NCBI GenBank assembly: GCA_965199705.1
Contig: OZ241359.1
Span: 2,418,001 to 2,482,000 of the forward strand
From: Azophilus sp965199705
GTDB taxonomy: Bacteria; Pseudomonadota; Gammaproteobacteria; Pseudomonadales; Azotimanducaceae
DNA length: 64,000 nt
Direction of reading: 5' to 3'
How positions within the stretch are numbered: position 1 is the first letter of the stretch; each line of letters opens with the position of its first letter. The translations under genes and the position numbers were made by a program. The notes beneath the pieces are model-generated. The model was not told the origin of the DNA and ran no database searches. It saw only the letters and a program-made list of their open reading frames with translations. This document shows positions 16,988 through 25,554 of the stretch, piece by piece.

Positions 16988-18132
16988 GGCGTTGCCACCG
17001 AGCGATGCCTGACCGAGGCAAGGATGCGCCGCGCAGCCGGTTCCGGCATCTCACCCACCAGCGTAGCCAGCGCTTCCTGACCTGCCGGACCGGACACCGG
17101 GGCGGCCAGCAGCAGTGTGGCGCCATGCCGGCTCTTCAGCCTTGCTGCGCCAGTTGCCGGCATGGGTTCGACAAACAGCGACCAGGCCGCAAGCCCATCA
17201 GTGAACAACATCCGCGCCAACAGGCAGCGCTCTGGCTCGACCGGGGGCGCCTGCGGGCGGGAACGCACAAAGCCATCCGGCGTCCAGCCCACCAGCCACT
17301 CGGCGTCATCGCCTGACTCGACGCCCTCACCAGCGGCTGGCGCCACCGGGGCAGCCGTCAATTCCACCCGAGACTCCGGCTCCAGCGCTTCCGGCAGCAC
17401 CGCGTCGCCGACCGCCAATTGCGTGAACTGGAACATCTCCAGACGCTGGCCGTTCTGATCGAGCAATTCTGAACGCAGCAACAACCGATGCTGCCCATCC
17501 AGCCAGAGGCGATAGCCGTAGCGGTGGCTGTCCCGGGGCCGTATGGCCAATTGCCGCGCCGGCCGGCCAAGCACCCGGGCAACGCCCAGGTCCGCCACCG
17601 TATAGTGCGGCGGAATTCGCTGAAAGGAGCGGCTGAAGGCCTGGGTAAGCGGCCCCGGCGCAAAGCCGCGGCGCCAGACCGGAACCGCCTGACCGGTGGC
17701 GCGCAATTGCAGCAGGCGACTGCCCCGGCGGATCAGCTCGCGCGGCGCGCCATTCAAGTGCACCAACCGTTCTCGGCGCTCGCCGTCCACCAGCATGTGC
17801 ACGATGCGCAGGGTGGCCAGATTGTTACCAGTGTAGTAGGTGAAAACGCCGTCATAATTGAGACCGGAGAAGGCGCGGTTCATCTCCCGGAGCAGTGCCG
17901 GCGGCGCCATCGTCTGGGGCCCGCCCGCCATGCGTCGATCCTGGGCCGAGGCCTGGGCGATGGCCGAAGGTGATTGGACACAGAGCGCGAGGCCGACAAA
18001 CGCCAGCGCGACAATCCTGACGGACAGCCCGGATATTGCGCCGGAAGCCGCGATGATCGTTCCACCAGCGTCATGGCGCGCTGCGCCAACCGGATGCGCC
18101 GACGCTGGCGATGCTCGCCACATACGTCTCAT
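16984..18132 (-). CDS. rseB: Sigma-E regulatory protein RseB/MucB
   Basis: The mature region fits RseB: LLREMNRAFSGLNYDGVFTY, LVHLNGAPRELIRRGSRLL, the lipoprotein-carrier-like domain and YRLWLDGQHRLLLRSELLD, then the C-terminal domain ending near SRHGATLLLAAPVSG. RseB binds RseA in the periplasm and blocks its cleavage until lipid A or porin signals release it. The signal peptide RIVALAFVGLALCVQSPSAIA is preceded by about 37 odd residues coded by a 14-bp repeat edge and a MITE-tip relic. The start used here is the last ATG of the repeat chain (18132). A non-ATG start nearer the signal peptide is possible. Confidence 0.9.
   Translation of the reverse strand: MRRMWRASPASAHPVGAARHDAGGTIIAASGAISGLSVRIVALAFVGLALCVQSPSAIAQASAQDRRMAGGPQTMAPPALLREMNRAFSGLNYDGVFTYYTGNNLATLRIVHMLVDGERRERLVHLNGAPRELIRRGSRLLQLRATGQAVPVWRRGFAPGPLTQAFSRSFQRIPPHYTVADLGVARVLGRPARQLAIRPRDSHRYGYRLWLDGQHRLLLRSELLDQNGQRLEMFQFTQLAVGDAVLPEALEPESRVELTAAPVAPAAGEGVESGDDAEWLVGWTPDGFVRSRPQAPPVEPERCLLARMLFTDGLAAWSLFVEPMPATGAARLKSRHGATLLLAAPVSGPAGQEALATLVGEMPEPAARRILASVRHRSVATP
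18028..18059 (-). repeat. MITE right-end relic within the rseB 5' region
   Basis: CCCGGATATTGCGCCGGAAG followed by CCGCGATGATCG matches the inverted right end of the MITE (CCCGGATATTGCACCAGG, then GCCGTGATGATCG). It is translated in frame at the start of rseB as GTIIAASGAISG, directly before the signal peptide. Confidence 0.7.
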
Positions 18133-18209
18133 GCCGGGCGTCTCATGCCGGGCGTCTCATGCCGGGCGTCTCATGCCGGGCGTTTCATAGCGGACGGCTC
18201 ATGGCGGGG
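18126..18209 (-). repeat. Six tandem 14-bp repeats forming an ATGA mini-ORF chain
   Basis: On the minus strand the unit is GCCCGGCATGAGAC. Four units are exact, one has changes (unit 18182-18195) and one diverges more (18196-18209). Each carries ATGA. The rseA stop is the TGA in the first unit met. The ATG overlapping it opens a five-codon frame, MSRPL, whose TGA overlaps the next ATG. MKRPA and three MRRPA frames follow in the same way, and the last ATG (18132) opens rseB. AGGAGG sits 8 bp before the first ATG. This is a direct reading of the sequence. A role in reinitiation is inference. Confidence 0.9.
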
Positions 18210-18903
18210 CCTCCTGGCCACCGGCCTGATAGGCCGCCAGTTTGGTGTAGGCGCCGAGGTCCGGATGGCTGACCGCCTTGTGCTGCAAGTGCTCGATCAT
18301 GTACGCATTCATGCGCCGGCGATCGGGCGTCGTCCAGACGCTCCGCGGCCCGGCCTCGACACGGGAGACCATGCGCGTGTCCACGGTCGTCGTCGGCAAA
18401 GGCGAGTTGCCGGAGCGCGCCGCCAATTCCAGAAGCGAAGTTGACTCGTCCGGGTCGGACTGCGAAGCCGCCGTGCGCTCGATTGCGGCAACCTGCTGAA
18501 GCGGTTGATCTGGCGTCGCGCCCACCCCTGACGCAGCCACTTGCAGCGCCCTCGATTCAGGCTCGGGCGCGTTCAGCCCGACCAGCGCAGCAATCGCAAC
18601 CGATGCCGCCAGCGCGGCAGCCGCCGGCCAGCGCCATCTGCGCCTGGCGCCAGCCTGGACCGCGTCCGCACTCGCCGTCCGAACCCGGGCCGCTAGATCG
18701 CCGACAGGTTCAACCAGCTCACCCTGCATCAGCGCGGATAGCGCGTGATAGCGTGACCAGGCAGAGCGGAGCGCTGGATTCTCCTCGACTTCATCCAGCA
18801 ACCGCCGCAATTCGAATTCGGACGCCTCGCCGTCAACGGCGGCAGACAGAGACTGGTGTAGCGGCTCCCGCAAGCGGCGGCTCCGACGATCATGTTCCTT
18901 CAT
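18199..18903 (-). CDS. rseA: Anti-sigma-E factor RseA/MucA
   Basis: A 234-residue single-pass inner-membrane protein. The N-terminal anti-sigma domain includes LSAAVDGEASEFELRRLLDE and NPALRSAWSRYHALSALMQG. One membrane helix, WPAAAALAASVAIAALVGL, lies at about 91-109, then a periplasmic domain ends with RRRMNAYMIEHLQHKAVSHP. It holds RpoE inactive and is destroyed by regulated proteolysis (DegS/RseP type) under envelope stress. It follows rpoE with a 90-bp gap. Its stop codon lies in the first unit of the 14-bp repeat chain that leads to rseB. Confidence 0.93.
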   Translation of the reverse strand: MKEHDRRSRRLREPLHQSLSAAVDGEASEFELRRLLDEVEENPALRSAWSRYHALSALMQGELVEPVGDLAARVRTASADAVQAGARRRWRWPAAAALAASVAIAALVGLNAPEPESRALQVAASGVGATPDQPLQQVAAIERTAASQSDPDESTSLLELAARSGNSPLPTTTVDTRMVSRVEAGPRSVWTTPDRRRMNAYMIEHLQHKAVSHPDLGAYTKLAAYQAGGQEAPP

Positions 18904-18993
18904 TGACCAGCATTCCTCCCGGAGGTTCCCTGTTCGTCATGCGAAAACCGCATGGCTGGCGTGCCGGCATGTTTCGTCATGGCGCCTGAATCG

Positions 18994-19572
18994 CTACAAG
19001 AAATGCGCGAGTTGTTCGCTCAACGCTTGCCGGGCGCGAAAGATGCGCGAGCGCACGGTGCCGAGCGGACACGCCATCACCTCGGCGATCTGTTCGTAGC
19101 TCAGGCCATCGAATTCGCGCAGCGTGATGGCAGTGCACAGGTCATCAGGCAGGTCCGCCAGCGCTTGGCGCAGCGCCCGCGACATTTCCTCGGCCCGCGT
19201 CCGCGCCTCAGGTCCCAGACTGGTGCGTAGCTGGTCGCCGGTATCGAGCACCGCCGCTTCTTCCAGCTCGATCTCGGCCGCACGCGGGCGCCGAGACTGC
19301 GCAGATTCGTGATTGCGCGCCGTGTTGATGGCAATTCGGTAGAGCCAGGTATAGAAGGCGCTTTCGCCACGAAAGCGATTCAGGCCGCGCAACGCGCGCA
19401 GGAAGACCTCCTGGGTAACGTCCTCCACATCCGCCTCGTTGCTCAGATGCCGGCGCACAAGCGCCGCCACCCGGTGCTGATAACGCAGCACCAGCAGATC
19501 GAAGGCCGAACGCTCGCCCTTGTGCGCGCGCCGCACCAGTTGCCGGTCGGTATTGGTCTCGGCAGCCGCCAT
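18994..19572 (-). CDS. rpoE: RNA polymerase sigma factor RpoE (AlgU)
   Basis: 192 residues, the size of E. coli RpoE. Region 2 has FDLLVLRYQHRVAALVRRHL, DVTQEVFLRALRGLNRFRGE and AFYTWLYRIAINTARNH. Region 4 has LPDDLCTAITLREFDGLSYE and the helix-turn-helix MACPLGTVRSRIFRARQAL. It directs transcription of envelope-stress genes. I chose the ATG at 19572 because GAAGGA lies 6 bp before it; upstream in-frame codons add unrelated residues. It is first in the rpoE-rseA-rseB-rseC-mucD set and divergent from nadB, the common Pseudomonas-like order. I saw no clear sigma-E autoregulatory promoter in the 135-bp divergent spacer. Confidence 0.96.
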   Translation of the reverse strand: MAAAETNTDRQLVRRAHKGERSAFDLLVLRYQHRVAALVRRHLSNEADVEDVTQEVFLRALRGLNRFRGESAFYTWLYRIAINTARNHESAQSRRPRAAEIELEEAAVLDTGDQLRTSLGPEARTRAEEMSRALRQALADLPDDLCTAITLREFDGLSYEQIAEVMACPLGTVRSRIFRARQALSEQLAHFL

Positions 19573-19707
19573 ATGCCGTCCTTCGTTGCCATCCCGCACA
19601 TGGCGTGATTTGCAGACTGGCAACCACCGTCAGGTCGAGCGCCGACGCCGGTTTGTTGCCGCCCCGACGTCATTTTGCCTCTGCCGACGCCCTGTTACCA
19701 TGCGTCC

Positions 19708-21321
19708 ATGTCACAGCGGTTTGCCACGGACGTCCTGGTGATCGGGGGCGGTGTTGCCGGGCTCTCGCTGGCCCTGAACCTGGCCGGTCAGGCGCGCGTC
19801 ACGCTCCTGTGCAAGGACAGCGCAGCCAGCGCCTCGCAATGGGCGCAGGGCGGGGTTGCGGCAGTGACCGATCCGGAAGACAGCCTTGAAGCGCATGCCG
19901 AGGACACCCGGCTGGCTGGCGCCGGCCTGTGTGACGCACAGGTGGTCGAATTCACGGTTTCCCGAGCCGGCCAGGCCATGCGCCGCCTGATGGACAGAGG
20001 CGTCGAGTTCGACAGCCTGGGCAATGAATACGATCTGACCCGCGAAGGCGGCCACTCCCGCCGCCGGATTCTGCACGTAGCAGACGCCACCGGCCGCGAG
20101 CTGGTCGCCAAGCTCACGCAAAGGGCGCTCGACCACCCGAATATCGAGTTGTTCAACGACCGTCTGGCCATCGACCTTATCAATCTCAGCAAGATCGGGC
20201 GGCACCCGAATCGCTGCGCGGGCGCCTATGTGCTCAACCGCAGCAGCGGCCATGTGGAGGTCTTTCAGGCCCCCTTCGTGGCGCTTGCCACCGGCGGTGC
20301 GAGCAAGGCGTATCTCTATACCAGCAATCCGGATGGCTCCACCGGCGACGGCATCGCCATGGCCTGGCGCGCCGGCTGCCGCATCGCCAACATGGAGTTC
20401 ATCCAGTTTCACCCCACCTGCCTCTACCATCCGCACGCCAAGTCATTCCTCATCTCCGAGGCAATGCGCGGCGAAGGCGGCCTCCTCAGGCTGGCGGACG
20501 GCAGCCGCTTCATGCCGCGCTTCGACAGCCGCGCTGAACTGGCGCCGCGCGACATCGTGGCCCGCGCCATAGACCACGAGATGAAGCGCCTCGGCCTCGA
20601 CAGCGTGTTTCTGGACATCAGCCACAGGCCGACGCAATTGATCGAGGAACGATTTCCCACCATCGTCGAGCGCTGCCGGGCATTCGGCTTCGACCCGGGC
20701 CGGCAGCCCGTGCCGGTGGTGCCGGCAGCGCACTACACCTGCGGCGGCGTGGTGGTGGACCGCTCCGGGCGCACGGACATACCCGGCCTCTACGCGATAG
20801 GCGAGGTCAGTTGCACTGGCCTGCACGGGGCCAATCGTCTGGCCAGCAACTCGTTGCTGGAGTGTCTGGTGTTTGCGGATTCTGCCGCAGATTCGATCAG
20901 CAAGCGTCTGCACCGCAAGGCGCCCCCGATCGAACCGCCACATTGGGACGAGAGCCAGGTTACCGATTCGGACGAAGACGTCGTTATCGCCCACAACTGG
21001 GAAGAGCTACGCCGCTTCATGTGGGACTACGTAGGCATAGTGCGCACCAACAAGCGCCTGCAACGGGCCGCGCACCGGGCCGACCTGCTGCGCCAGGAGG
21101 TGCATGAGTACTACAGCCACTATCGGGTGAGTGACGATCTGATCGAGCTGCGCAACCTGATTGACGTCGCCACGCTGATCATCCGCTCAGCGCAGATGCG
21201 GCGCGAGAGCCGGGGGCTGCATTTCAACCAGGATTATCCGGACCTGCTGCCGGAGGCCAGGGACACCATTCTCTTCCCCGGTTCCGTCGCCCACCTGGAG
21301 CTGGCCCGCGGGCAGGGCTGA
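19708..21321 (+). CDS. nadB: L-aspartate oxidase
   Basis: 537 residues, against 540 in E. coli. FAD is bound through VLVIGGGVAGLSLAL (9-23). Signature stretches are ASQWAQGGVAA, GGHSRRRILHVADATG, EFIQFHPTCL, HYTCGGVVVD and GLHGANRLASNSLLE. It oxidises L-aspartate to iminoaspartate, the first step of de novo NAD synthesis with NadA. The ATG at 19708 places the FAD motif close to the N-terminus; an ATG at 19675 is less likely. Adjacency to rpoE is the widespread gammaproteobacterial arrangement. nadA and nadC are not in the window. Confidence 0.96.
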   Translation: MSQRFATDVLVIGGGVAGLSLALNLAGQARVTLLCKDSAASASQWAQGGVAAVTDPEDSLEAHAEDTRLAGAGLCDAQVVEFTVSRAGQAMRRLMDRGVEFDSLGNEYDLTREGGHSRRRILHVADATGRELVAKLTQRALDHPNIELFNDRLAIDLINLSKIGRHPNRCAGAYVLNRSSGHVEVFQAPFVALATGGASKAYLYTSNPDGSTGDGIAMAWRAGCRIANMEFIQFHPTCLYHPHAKSFLISEAMRGEGGLLRLADGSRFMPRFDSRAELAPRDIVARAIDHEMKRLGLDSVFLDISHRPTQLIEERFPTIVERCRAFGFDPGRQPVPVVPAAHYTCGGVVVDRSGRTDIPGLYAIGEVSCTGLHGANRLASNSLLECLVFADSAADSISKRLHRKAPPIEPPHWDESQVTDSDEDVVIAHNWEELRRFMWDYVGIVRTNKRLQRAAHRADLLRQEVHEYYSHYRVSDDLIELRNLIDVATLIIRSAQMRRESRGLHFNQDYPDLLPEARDTILFPGSVAHLELARGQG

Positions 21322-21383
21322 GCCTGGACACAACACCACTGCCATAGTGTTCGGCATCGGCTGGAATCGTGAACCCTGTCTTT

Positions 21384-21411
21384 TTGACAATATGGAGACA
21401 ATCTGTACAAT
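21384..21411 (+). promoter_or_regulatory. Strong sigma-70-type promoter for the TonB-dependent receptor gene
   Basis: TTGACA, 16 bp, TACAAT: a consensus -35 and a 5/6 -10. It lies 88 bp before the GTG start at 21500 and is the best promoter match in the window. Confidence 0.7.
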
Positions 21412-21499
21412 CGATCGCTATCCATTCTGGCTTGACGAAGCAGGTGCGGGGGCCTGTCCGTTCGACCGCCAGTCATTTCGATTTGCCAAGGAGAGAATA

Positions 21500-23830
21500 G
21501 TGAACAGATTCACGCGGAGGCCGCTCGCCGGCCTGGGTCTCGGCCTCGCCTTGCTGCTGGCGAATGCAGCCCAGGCCCAGAACGCCGAGCCGCGCGACGA
21601 CGTCGAGGCGCGCTACGGCATTCTGGAAGAGGTGGTCAGCACGGCGCGCAAGCGGGAAGAGCCCTTGCAGGAGACACCGGTCGCCTCCACGGTGCTGACG
21701 AGCGAAGCCCTCGACCTGAAGTTCGCGCCCAACCTGAGCGCGATGCCCTTTCTGGCTCCGAACGTCAACATGGTAAACGGCCTCCTCACGAACGTGATCT
21801 ATCTCTCCGTGCGCGGCTATGCGGTCGCCGATGTGGATTCCACCCTGGACCCGCCTGTGGGCGTCATGGTCAACGGCATCTATTACGCGCGGCCGGTGAT
21901 GAACAACCTCGACATGTTCGATGTTGAACAACTCGAGGTGCTGCGCGGCCCGCAGGGCACCCTGTTCGGGCGCAATACCACAGCCGGCGCCATTCAACTG
22001 CGCACCGCACGACCATCCGATGAATTCGAAGCCACCGGACGGGTCACCCTGGGCAACTACGGGCGCCGCGATGTGCGCGCCGCCGTGAACCTGCCCATCG
22101 TGCCGGATCGGGTCAACGCACGCCTCGCCGGCTACGCCATCAACTCGGACGGCTACTATGACAGCTTGGAAACCGCCAACAGTTCCTCGCAAAGCCTGGG
22201 TCGGGAAGACAAGACCAGCCTGCGCGGCACGGTGGAATTTCTGCCCAGCGATACAGTGGACATCACGGTGATCGCCGAATGGCACAAGGATGAATCCGAC
22301 GTGCGACCGCAGAAGAACTACTCCGGCTCGAACCGTTCCCTGTGCAGCAATCATGGCTACTGTGGCGTGCCGTTTGACCAAGGCGGCAAGGAAGACGACT
22401 ACCAGGCAGATGTCACTGACGCAGGTTTCGTTGATATCGAAATCATTTCGTTGACCGGCGAAATGAACTGGGAAGTGCCCCTGGGCACGGTCACCTTGCT
22501 CGGCAACTTCCGAGACACCGAGGAAACCTGGGTGTATGACGCCGACGGCGTGGGCGCCTATGACATGTTTCTGGTGGATCGGCGACAGCCGCACCAACAG
22601 TATTCGACGGAATTGCGTTTCGCCTCCAGCGCCTTCGAACGCGTTGACTTCATCGGCGGTGTCTTCTACTTCAATCAGACCTACGATCTCGAACGCCGCA
22701 CCGGCATCGGGTCGGACCGTCTGTCGCCTCCAAACCCGGATAGCGTCGTTATCCCGCTGTACAGCATAACCGGCCAGGAACACGAGGCCTGGTCCCTGTT
22801 CGGCGAGTTGAACTATCAGGTCAGCGAACAACTCACCGTGACCGTTGGCGGCCGCTATACGGACGAAACCAAGGATTTCTACCAGCAGACCTTCGCGGTC
22901 TATCCCAACAGCGGCCCGCGTCAGGACTACTCGCGATCCTGGGACAACACGGGGCCCAAGTTCGGCCTGCGCTATCAATTCAACGACGACATCATGGCCT
23001 ATGCCACCTATCAGCGCGGCTTCAAGGGCGGCGGCTTCAACGGCCGCTGCGGCCAGTCCGCCACCTGTCAGCGCTCCTTCGACCCGGAGGAAGTGAACGG
23101 TTACGAGCTGGGCCTCAAGGCGGATATGCTCGATAACCGGGTACGCGCCAACGTGGCCCTCTTCCTCACCGATATCGAAGGGCTGCAACGCACTCGGCTC
23201 GTGCCGCTGCCGCCTGGCGCCACCAACCCGCAGGAGACGGTGACCGACAATGCCGCAGAATCGGAAATGCGCGGCTTCGAAGCGGAGGTGTCCGCCTGGG
23301 TGACGCCCGATTTCCGGCTCGACTTCTCGCTTGGCTACCTGGATACCGAGTACAAGGACTTCTGCGCCGACATCAACGGCGCCAGCCTCTATGACAGCCC
23401 GCCCACTTCCGATTGTGGCGGCGAGGTTGTGCTGGCGGTTGACAACCCGACGGGGCCGGACGCCTATATCGTTGATGAAGACAATTCTTTCTACACCTTG
23501 CAGTTGGCGCCGGAACTGAATTGGTCCGTATCCGGCACCTACAACATCCCCGTGGCCAACGGCGGCAATGTGTCGCTGAACGCCAGCTATGTCTGGGTAG
23601 ATGAACTGTTTACCGACCACCTCGAACTGAGTCACCGCCCGTCCGTGGGCATAATGGACGCCAGCATCTCCTACCATTCGCCGGGCGACCGGTACCGATT
23701 GAGCGTGTTCAGCAACAATCTCACCAATGAGATTTATGTCACCTCACGCACCATCGTGCCGCCTCTGTTCGACTATCGGGCGGTCAGTTCGCCTCGATTC
23801 TGGGGATTTGAGCTGAACTGGAACCTGTAG
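21500..23830 (+). CDS. TonB-dependent outer-membrane receptor
   Basis: A 776-residue receptor. The signal peptide is FTRRPLAGLGLGLALLLANA, cleaved near AAQA-QNA. The TonB-box-like segment ILEEVVSTARKREEPLQETP begins the plug domain, which includes GVMVNGIYYARP, LEVLRGPQGTLFGRNTTAGA and a beta-barrel ending in FWGFELNWNL with a C-terminal aromatic-rich strand. YQRGFKGGGFNGRCG and FDPEEVNGYELGLKADMLDN are typical of the large 'iron complex outer membrane receptor' group seen in marine and sphingomonad-like genomes. GTG at 21500 is chosen because AAGGAG lies 6 bp upstream. The ligand is unknown. No regulator or inner-membrane transporter is adjacent. Confidence 0.93.
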   Translation: MNRFTRRPLAGLGLGLALLLANAAQAQNAEPRDDVEARYGILEEVVSTARKREEPLQETPVASTVLTSEALDLKFAPNLSAMPFLAPNVNMVNGLLTNVIYLSVRGYAVADVDSTLDPPVGVMVNGIYYARPVMNNLDMFDVEQLEVLRGPQGTLFGRNTTAGAIQLRTARPSDEFEATGRVTLGNYGRRDVRAAVNLPIVPDRVNARLAGYAINSDGYYDSLETANSSSQSLGREDKTSLRGTVEFLPSDTVDITVIAEWHKDESDVRPQKNYSGSNRSLCSNHGYCGVPFDQGGKEDDYQADVTDAGFVDIEIISLTGEMNWEVPLGTVTLLGNFRDTEETWVYDADGVGAYDMFLVDRRQPHQQYSTELRFASSAFERVDFIGGVFYFNQTYDLERRTGIGSDRLSPPNPDSVVIPLYSITGQEHEAWSLFGELNYQVSEQLTVTVGGRYTDETKDFYQQTFAVYPNSGPRQDYSRSWDNTGPKFGLRYQFNDDIMAYATYQRGFKGGGFNGRCGQSATCQRSFDPEEVNGYELGLKADMLDNRVRANVALFLTDIEGLQRTRLVPLPPGATNPQETVTDNAAESEMRGFEAEVSAWVTPDFRLDFSLGYLDTEYKDFCADINGASLYDSPPTSDCGGEVVLAVDNPTGPDAYIVDEDNSFYTLQLAPELNWSVSGTYNIPVANGGNVSLNASYVWVDELFTDHLELSHRPSVGIMDASISYHSPGDRYRLSVFSNNLTNEIYVTSRTIVPPLFDYRAVSSPRFWGFELNWNL

Positions 23831-23851
23831 CCTGCCCACCTGTGCGGACAT

Positions 23852-23884
23852 CCGGTGCGACGTCTGACGAAGACGTCGCACCGG
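23852..23884 (+). terminator. Perfect 14-bp hairpin after the TonB receptor gene
   Basis: CCGGTGCGACGTCT, loop GACGA, then the exact complement AGACGTCGCACCGG, 22 bp after the stop codon. No T-run follows, so it may act with Rho or as a 3' stabiliser. Confidence 0.55.
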
Positions 23885-24205
23885 TCGGCTTCGCCGCGCA
23901 GCCGATCCTGCGCAGCCTGGCCCCCGAGCGGACGGACAACATCATGTACAGCGAGCGGGGCGAGGTGTCGTGCCGCTGCCCGACGACAGGGACGGGGGCT
24001 GGCGCTCGCGGTGATGACACTGCCAAATCCGCTCCACTACATCTCCCCATCCCGACAAAAAACCCACAGCGCAAGCGCCTCGGTTTTCGATTGCCATTGA
24101 CATCCTCGTTGCGTTGGTGTCGGGGCTTTGGCCAGGTCGATTTCGCACACGAATTGGCGTTATGTCGCACATGCGAGACCGGTTTCGCAGTGCACAGTGG
24201 TCGCC
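23885..24205 (+). other. Intergenic region, no gene supported
   Basis: The 321 bp between the hairpin and the Rpn gene have reading frames on both strands, but none has a ribosome site or recognisable family. The middle (24040-24110) is lower in GC, with a run CGACAAAAAACCC. It could be decayed sequence. Confidence 0.5.
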
Positions 24206-25366
24206 ATGCAGCACGACGCCACCTACAAGGCCGCCTTCGCCCACCCGCGCATGATCCGCGATCAGCTGATCCTGCTCGAACAACTGCTCGGAGACCGGTT
24301 GCCCATGCTGCGTCGCCTGCGCCTGGATACGCTGGAACGGCTGCCCAGTGAATATCTGACCGACAATCTGGAACAGCGATTCGGCGACATGGCCTGGCGG
24401 GTCGCCTTGCAACCGGCTTCATCGGACGACAAAGACGAGGAACCACACTGGCTCCATGTCCTGGTGATGCTTGAATTTCAGTCTCGCTCAGACTGGATGA
24501 TGGCCGCACGAGTGCAGAGCTATGCGACCCTGCTTTACCTTGCTCTGCACAGGGAAAAGCCGTTCAGCGCCAGCAACCCGGTCCCGCCAGTGCTACCGAT
24601 TGTGCTCTACAACGGTTCCAGTCCGTGGCATGCGCCCCTCAGTCTTTCGGCTCTGACGCGCCCAGGCGGGATGGAGGCAGCGTCAGCGGAGGTATCAGCA
24701 CAGGCAGAGGGTGAAACCGGCAAGCCCGGAGCGTTGGGCGCGCATGTGGGGCCGATGGGTCTGGTGGGAGACGGCTATGTTCTGGTCGATCAACAGGCCC
24801 TGTTGGGCGAGGAACTGCCGGAAGGCAATGCGGCGACGCTGCTGGCGTGGATCGAGGGTCTGACCAGTCCAGAAGACCTGAAGCGTGTAGTGGAGCGCTG
24901 TTTGCAGTGGCTTTCCGGGGTGGAAGATGGCAGTCTTTTGGATGTGCTGCAGCGTTGGCTGGAGGCATGGGTTCGAAATGCGGATATAGGGGACGAGGAG
25001 GAGTGGCTTATGAAACTGGTCAGGCTGAGGGAATCGACCGACGAAGTGGTGCGACAACCGGCTGACCCGGCTGAGCGGGTGGCGCTATGGAAGCGGCAGC
25101 TGATTGAGAAGGGCAGAACTGAAGGTGAGGCCCGAGGCAGGGCCGAAGGCGAGGCGCGGGGTGAGGCCCGAGGCGAGGCGAAAGCGTTGGCTCGGGAGCG
25201 CGCCTTGCTTGAGCGTCAGGTTGCGCTGCGGTTTGGCGGCGATACGGCGAAGCGTTTCGGCGTCTTGCTGGCGGGCATTTCCGACCCGGAGCGTCTGGAC
25301 GAGGCAGGAGAGTGGCTGATCGAGTGTGAAGACGGCGCTTCGTTGCTTGCGCGAATGGGTGAGTGA
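24206..25366 (+). CDS. Rpn-family recombination-promoting nuclease/putative transposase
   Basis: 386 residues starting MQHDATYKAAFAHPRMIRDQ, the usual opening of Rpn/PD-(D/E)XK transposase-like proteins. The nuclease core carries HVLVMLEFQSRSDWMMAARV, where E and Q form the (D/E)xQ-type active site, then SYATLLYLAL and PIVLYNGSSPW. The C-terminal part has a repeat block of EGEARG-type units (about 305-327, coded by 25118-25190), common in this family and prone to slippage. Homologues promote RecA-independent recombination or act as DNA endonucleases in vitro. It stands alone and probably moved here horizontally. Confidence 0.85.
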   Translation: MQHDATYKAAFAHPRMIRDQLILLEQLLGDRLPMLRRLRLDTLERLPSEYLTDNLEQRFGDMAWRVALQPASSDDKDEEPHWLHVLVMLEFQSRSDWMMAARVQSYATLLYLALHREKPFSASNPVPPVLPIVLYNGSSPWHAPLSLSALTRPGGMEAASAEVSAQAEGETGKPGALGAHVGPMGLVGDGYVLVDQQALLGEELPEGNAATLLAWIEGLTSPEDLKRVVERCLQWLSGVEDGSLLDVLQRWLEAWVRNADIGDEEEWLMKLVRLRESTDEVVRQPADPAERVALWKRQLIEKGRTEGEARGRAEGEARGEARGEAKALARERALLERQVALRFGGDTAKRFGVLLAGISDPERLDEAGEWLIECEDGASLLARMGE

Positions 25367-25408
25367 TGTCCGGCTGGCCCTCTCACCTCAACATGACTGC
25401 CCGATCTC

Positions 25409-25518
25409 GATATTCCGAAAGGTACTGAGCCCGTACAGCCCGCCGTCCCTCCAGGATCCTGGAACTCACCCCGTCATGTCAGCGGCCGAATATTCCGAAA
25501 TGTATCTGAGCCAGTACA
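25409..25518 (+). repeat. Two direct repeats upstream of glyA
   Basis: GATATTCCGAAAGGTACTGA continuing GCCCGTACA (25409-25436) recurs as GAATATTCCGAAATGTATCT continuing GAGCCAGTACA (25488-25518), about 80 bp apart. They could be operator sites or a small repeat. A TACAAT -10-like hexamer follows the second copy at 25520. Confidence 0.5.
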
Positions 25519-25554
25519 TTACAATCTGCGCTCCCCAGCAAACCGAACCCGCAA

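Noticed and set aside
18126..18209. The 14-bp repeats as a CRISPR-like or VNTR-only feature
   Set aside because: There are no spacers between units. The perfect ATGA phasing with rseA and rseB argues for a translational junction and not an array.
21473..23677. Long open frame antisense to the TonB receptor gene
   Set aside because: Same reason: codon-position GC mirror of a well-supported receptor, with low-complexity His/Val/Gly content.
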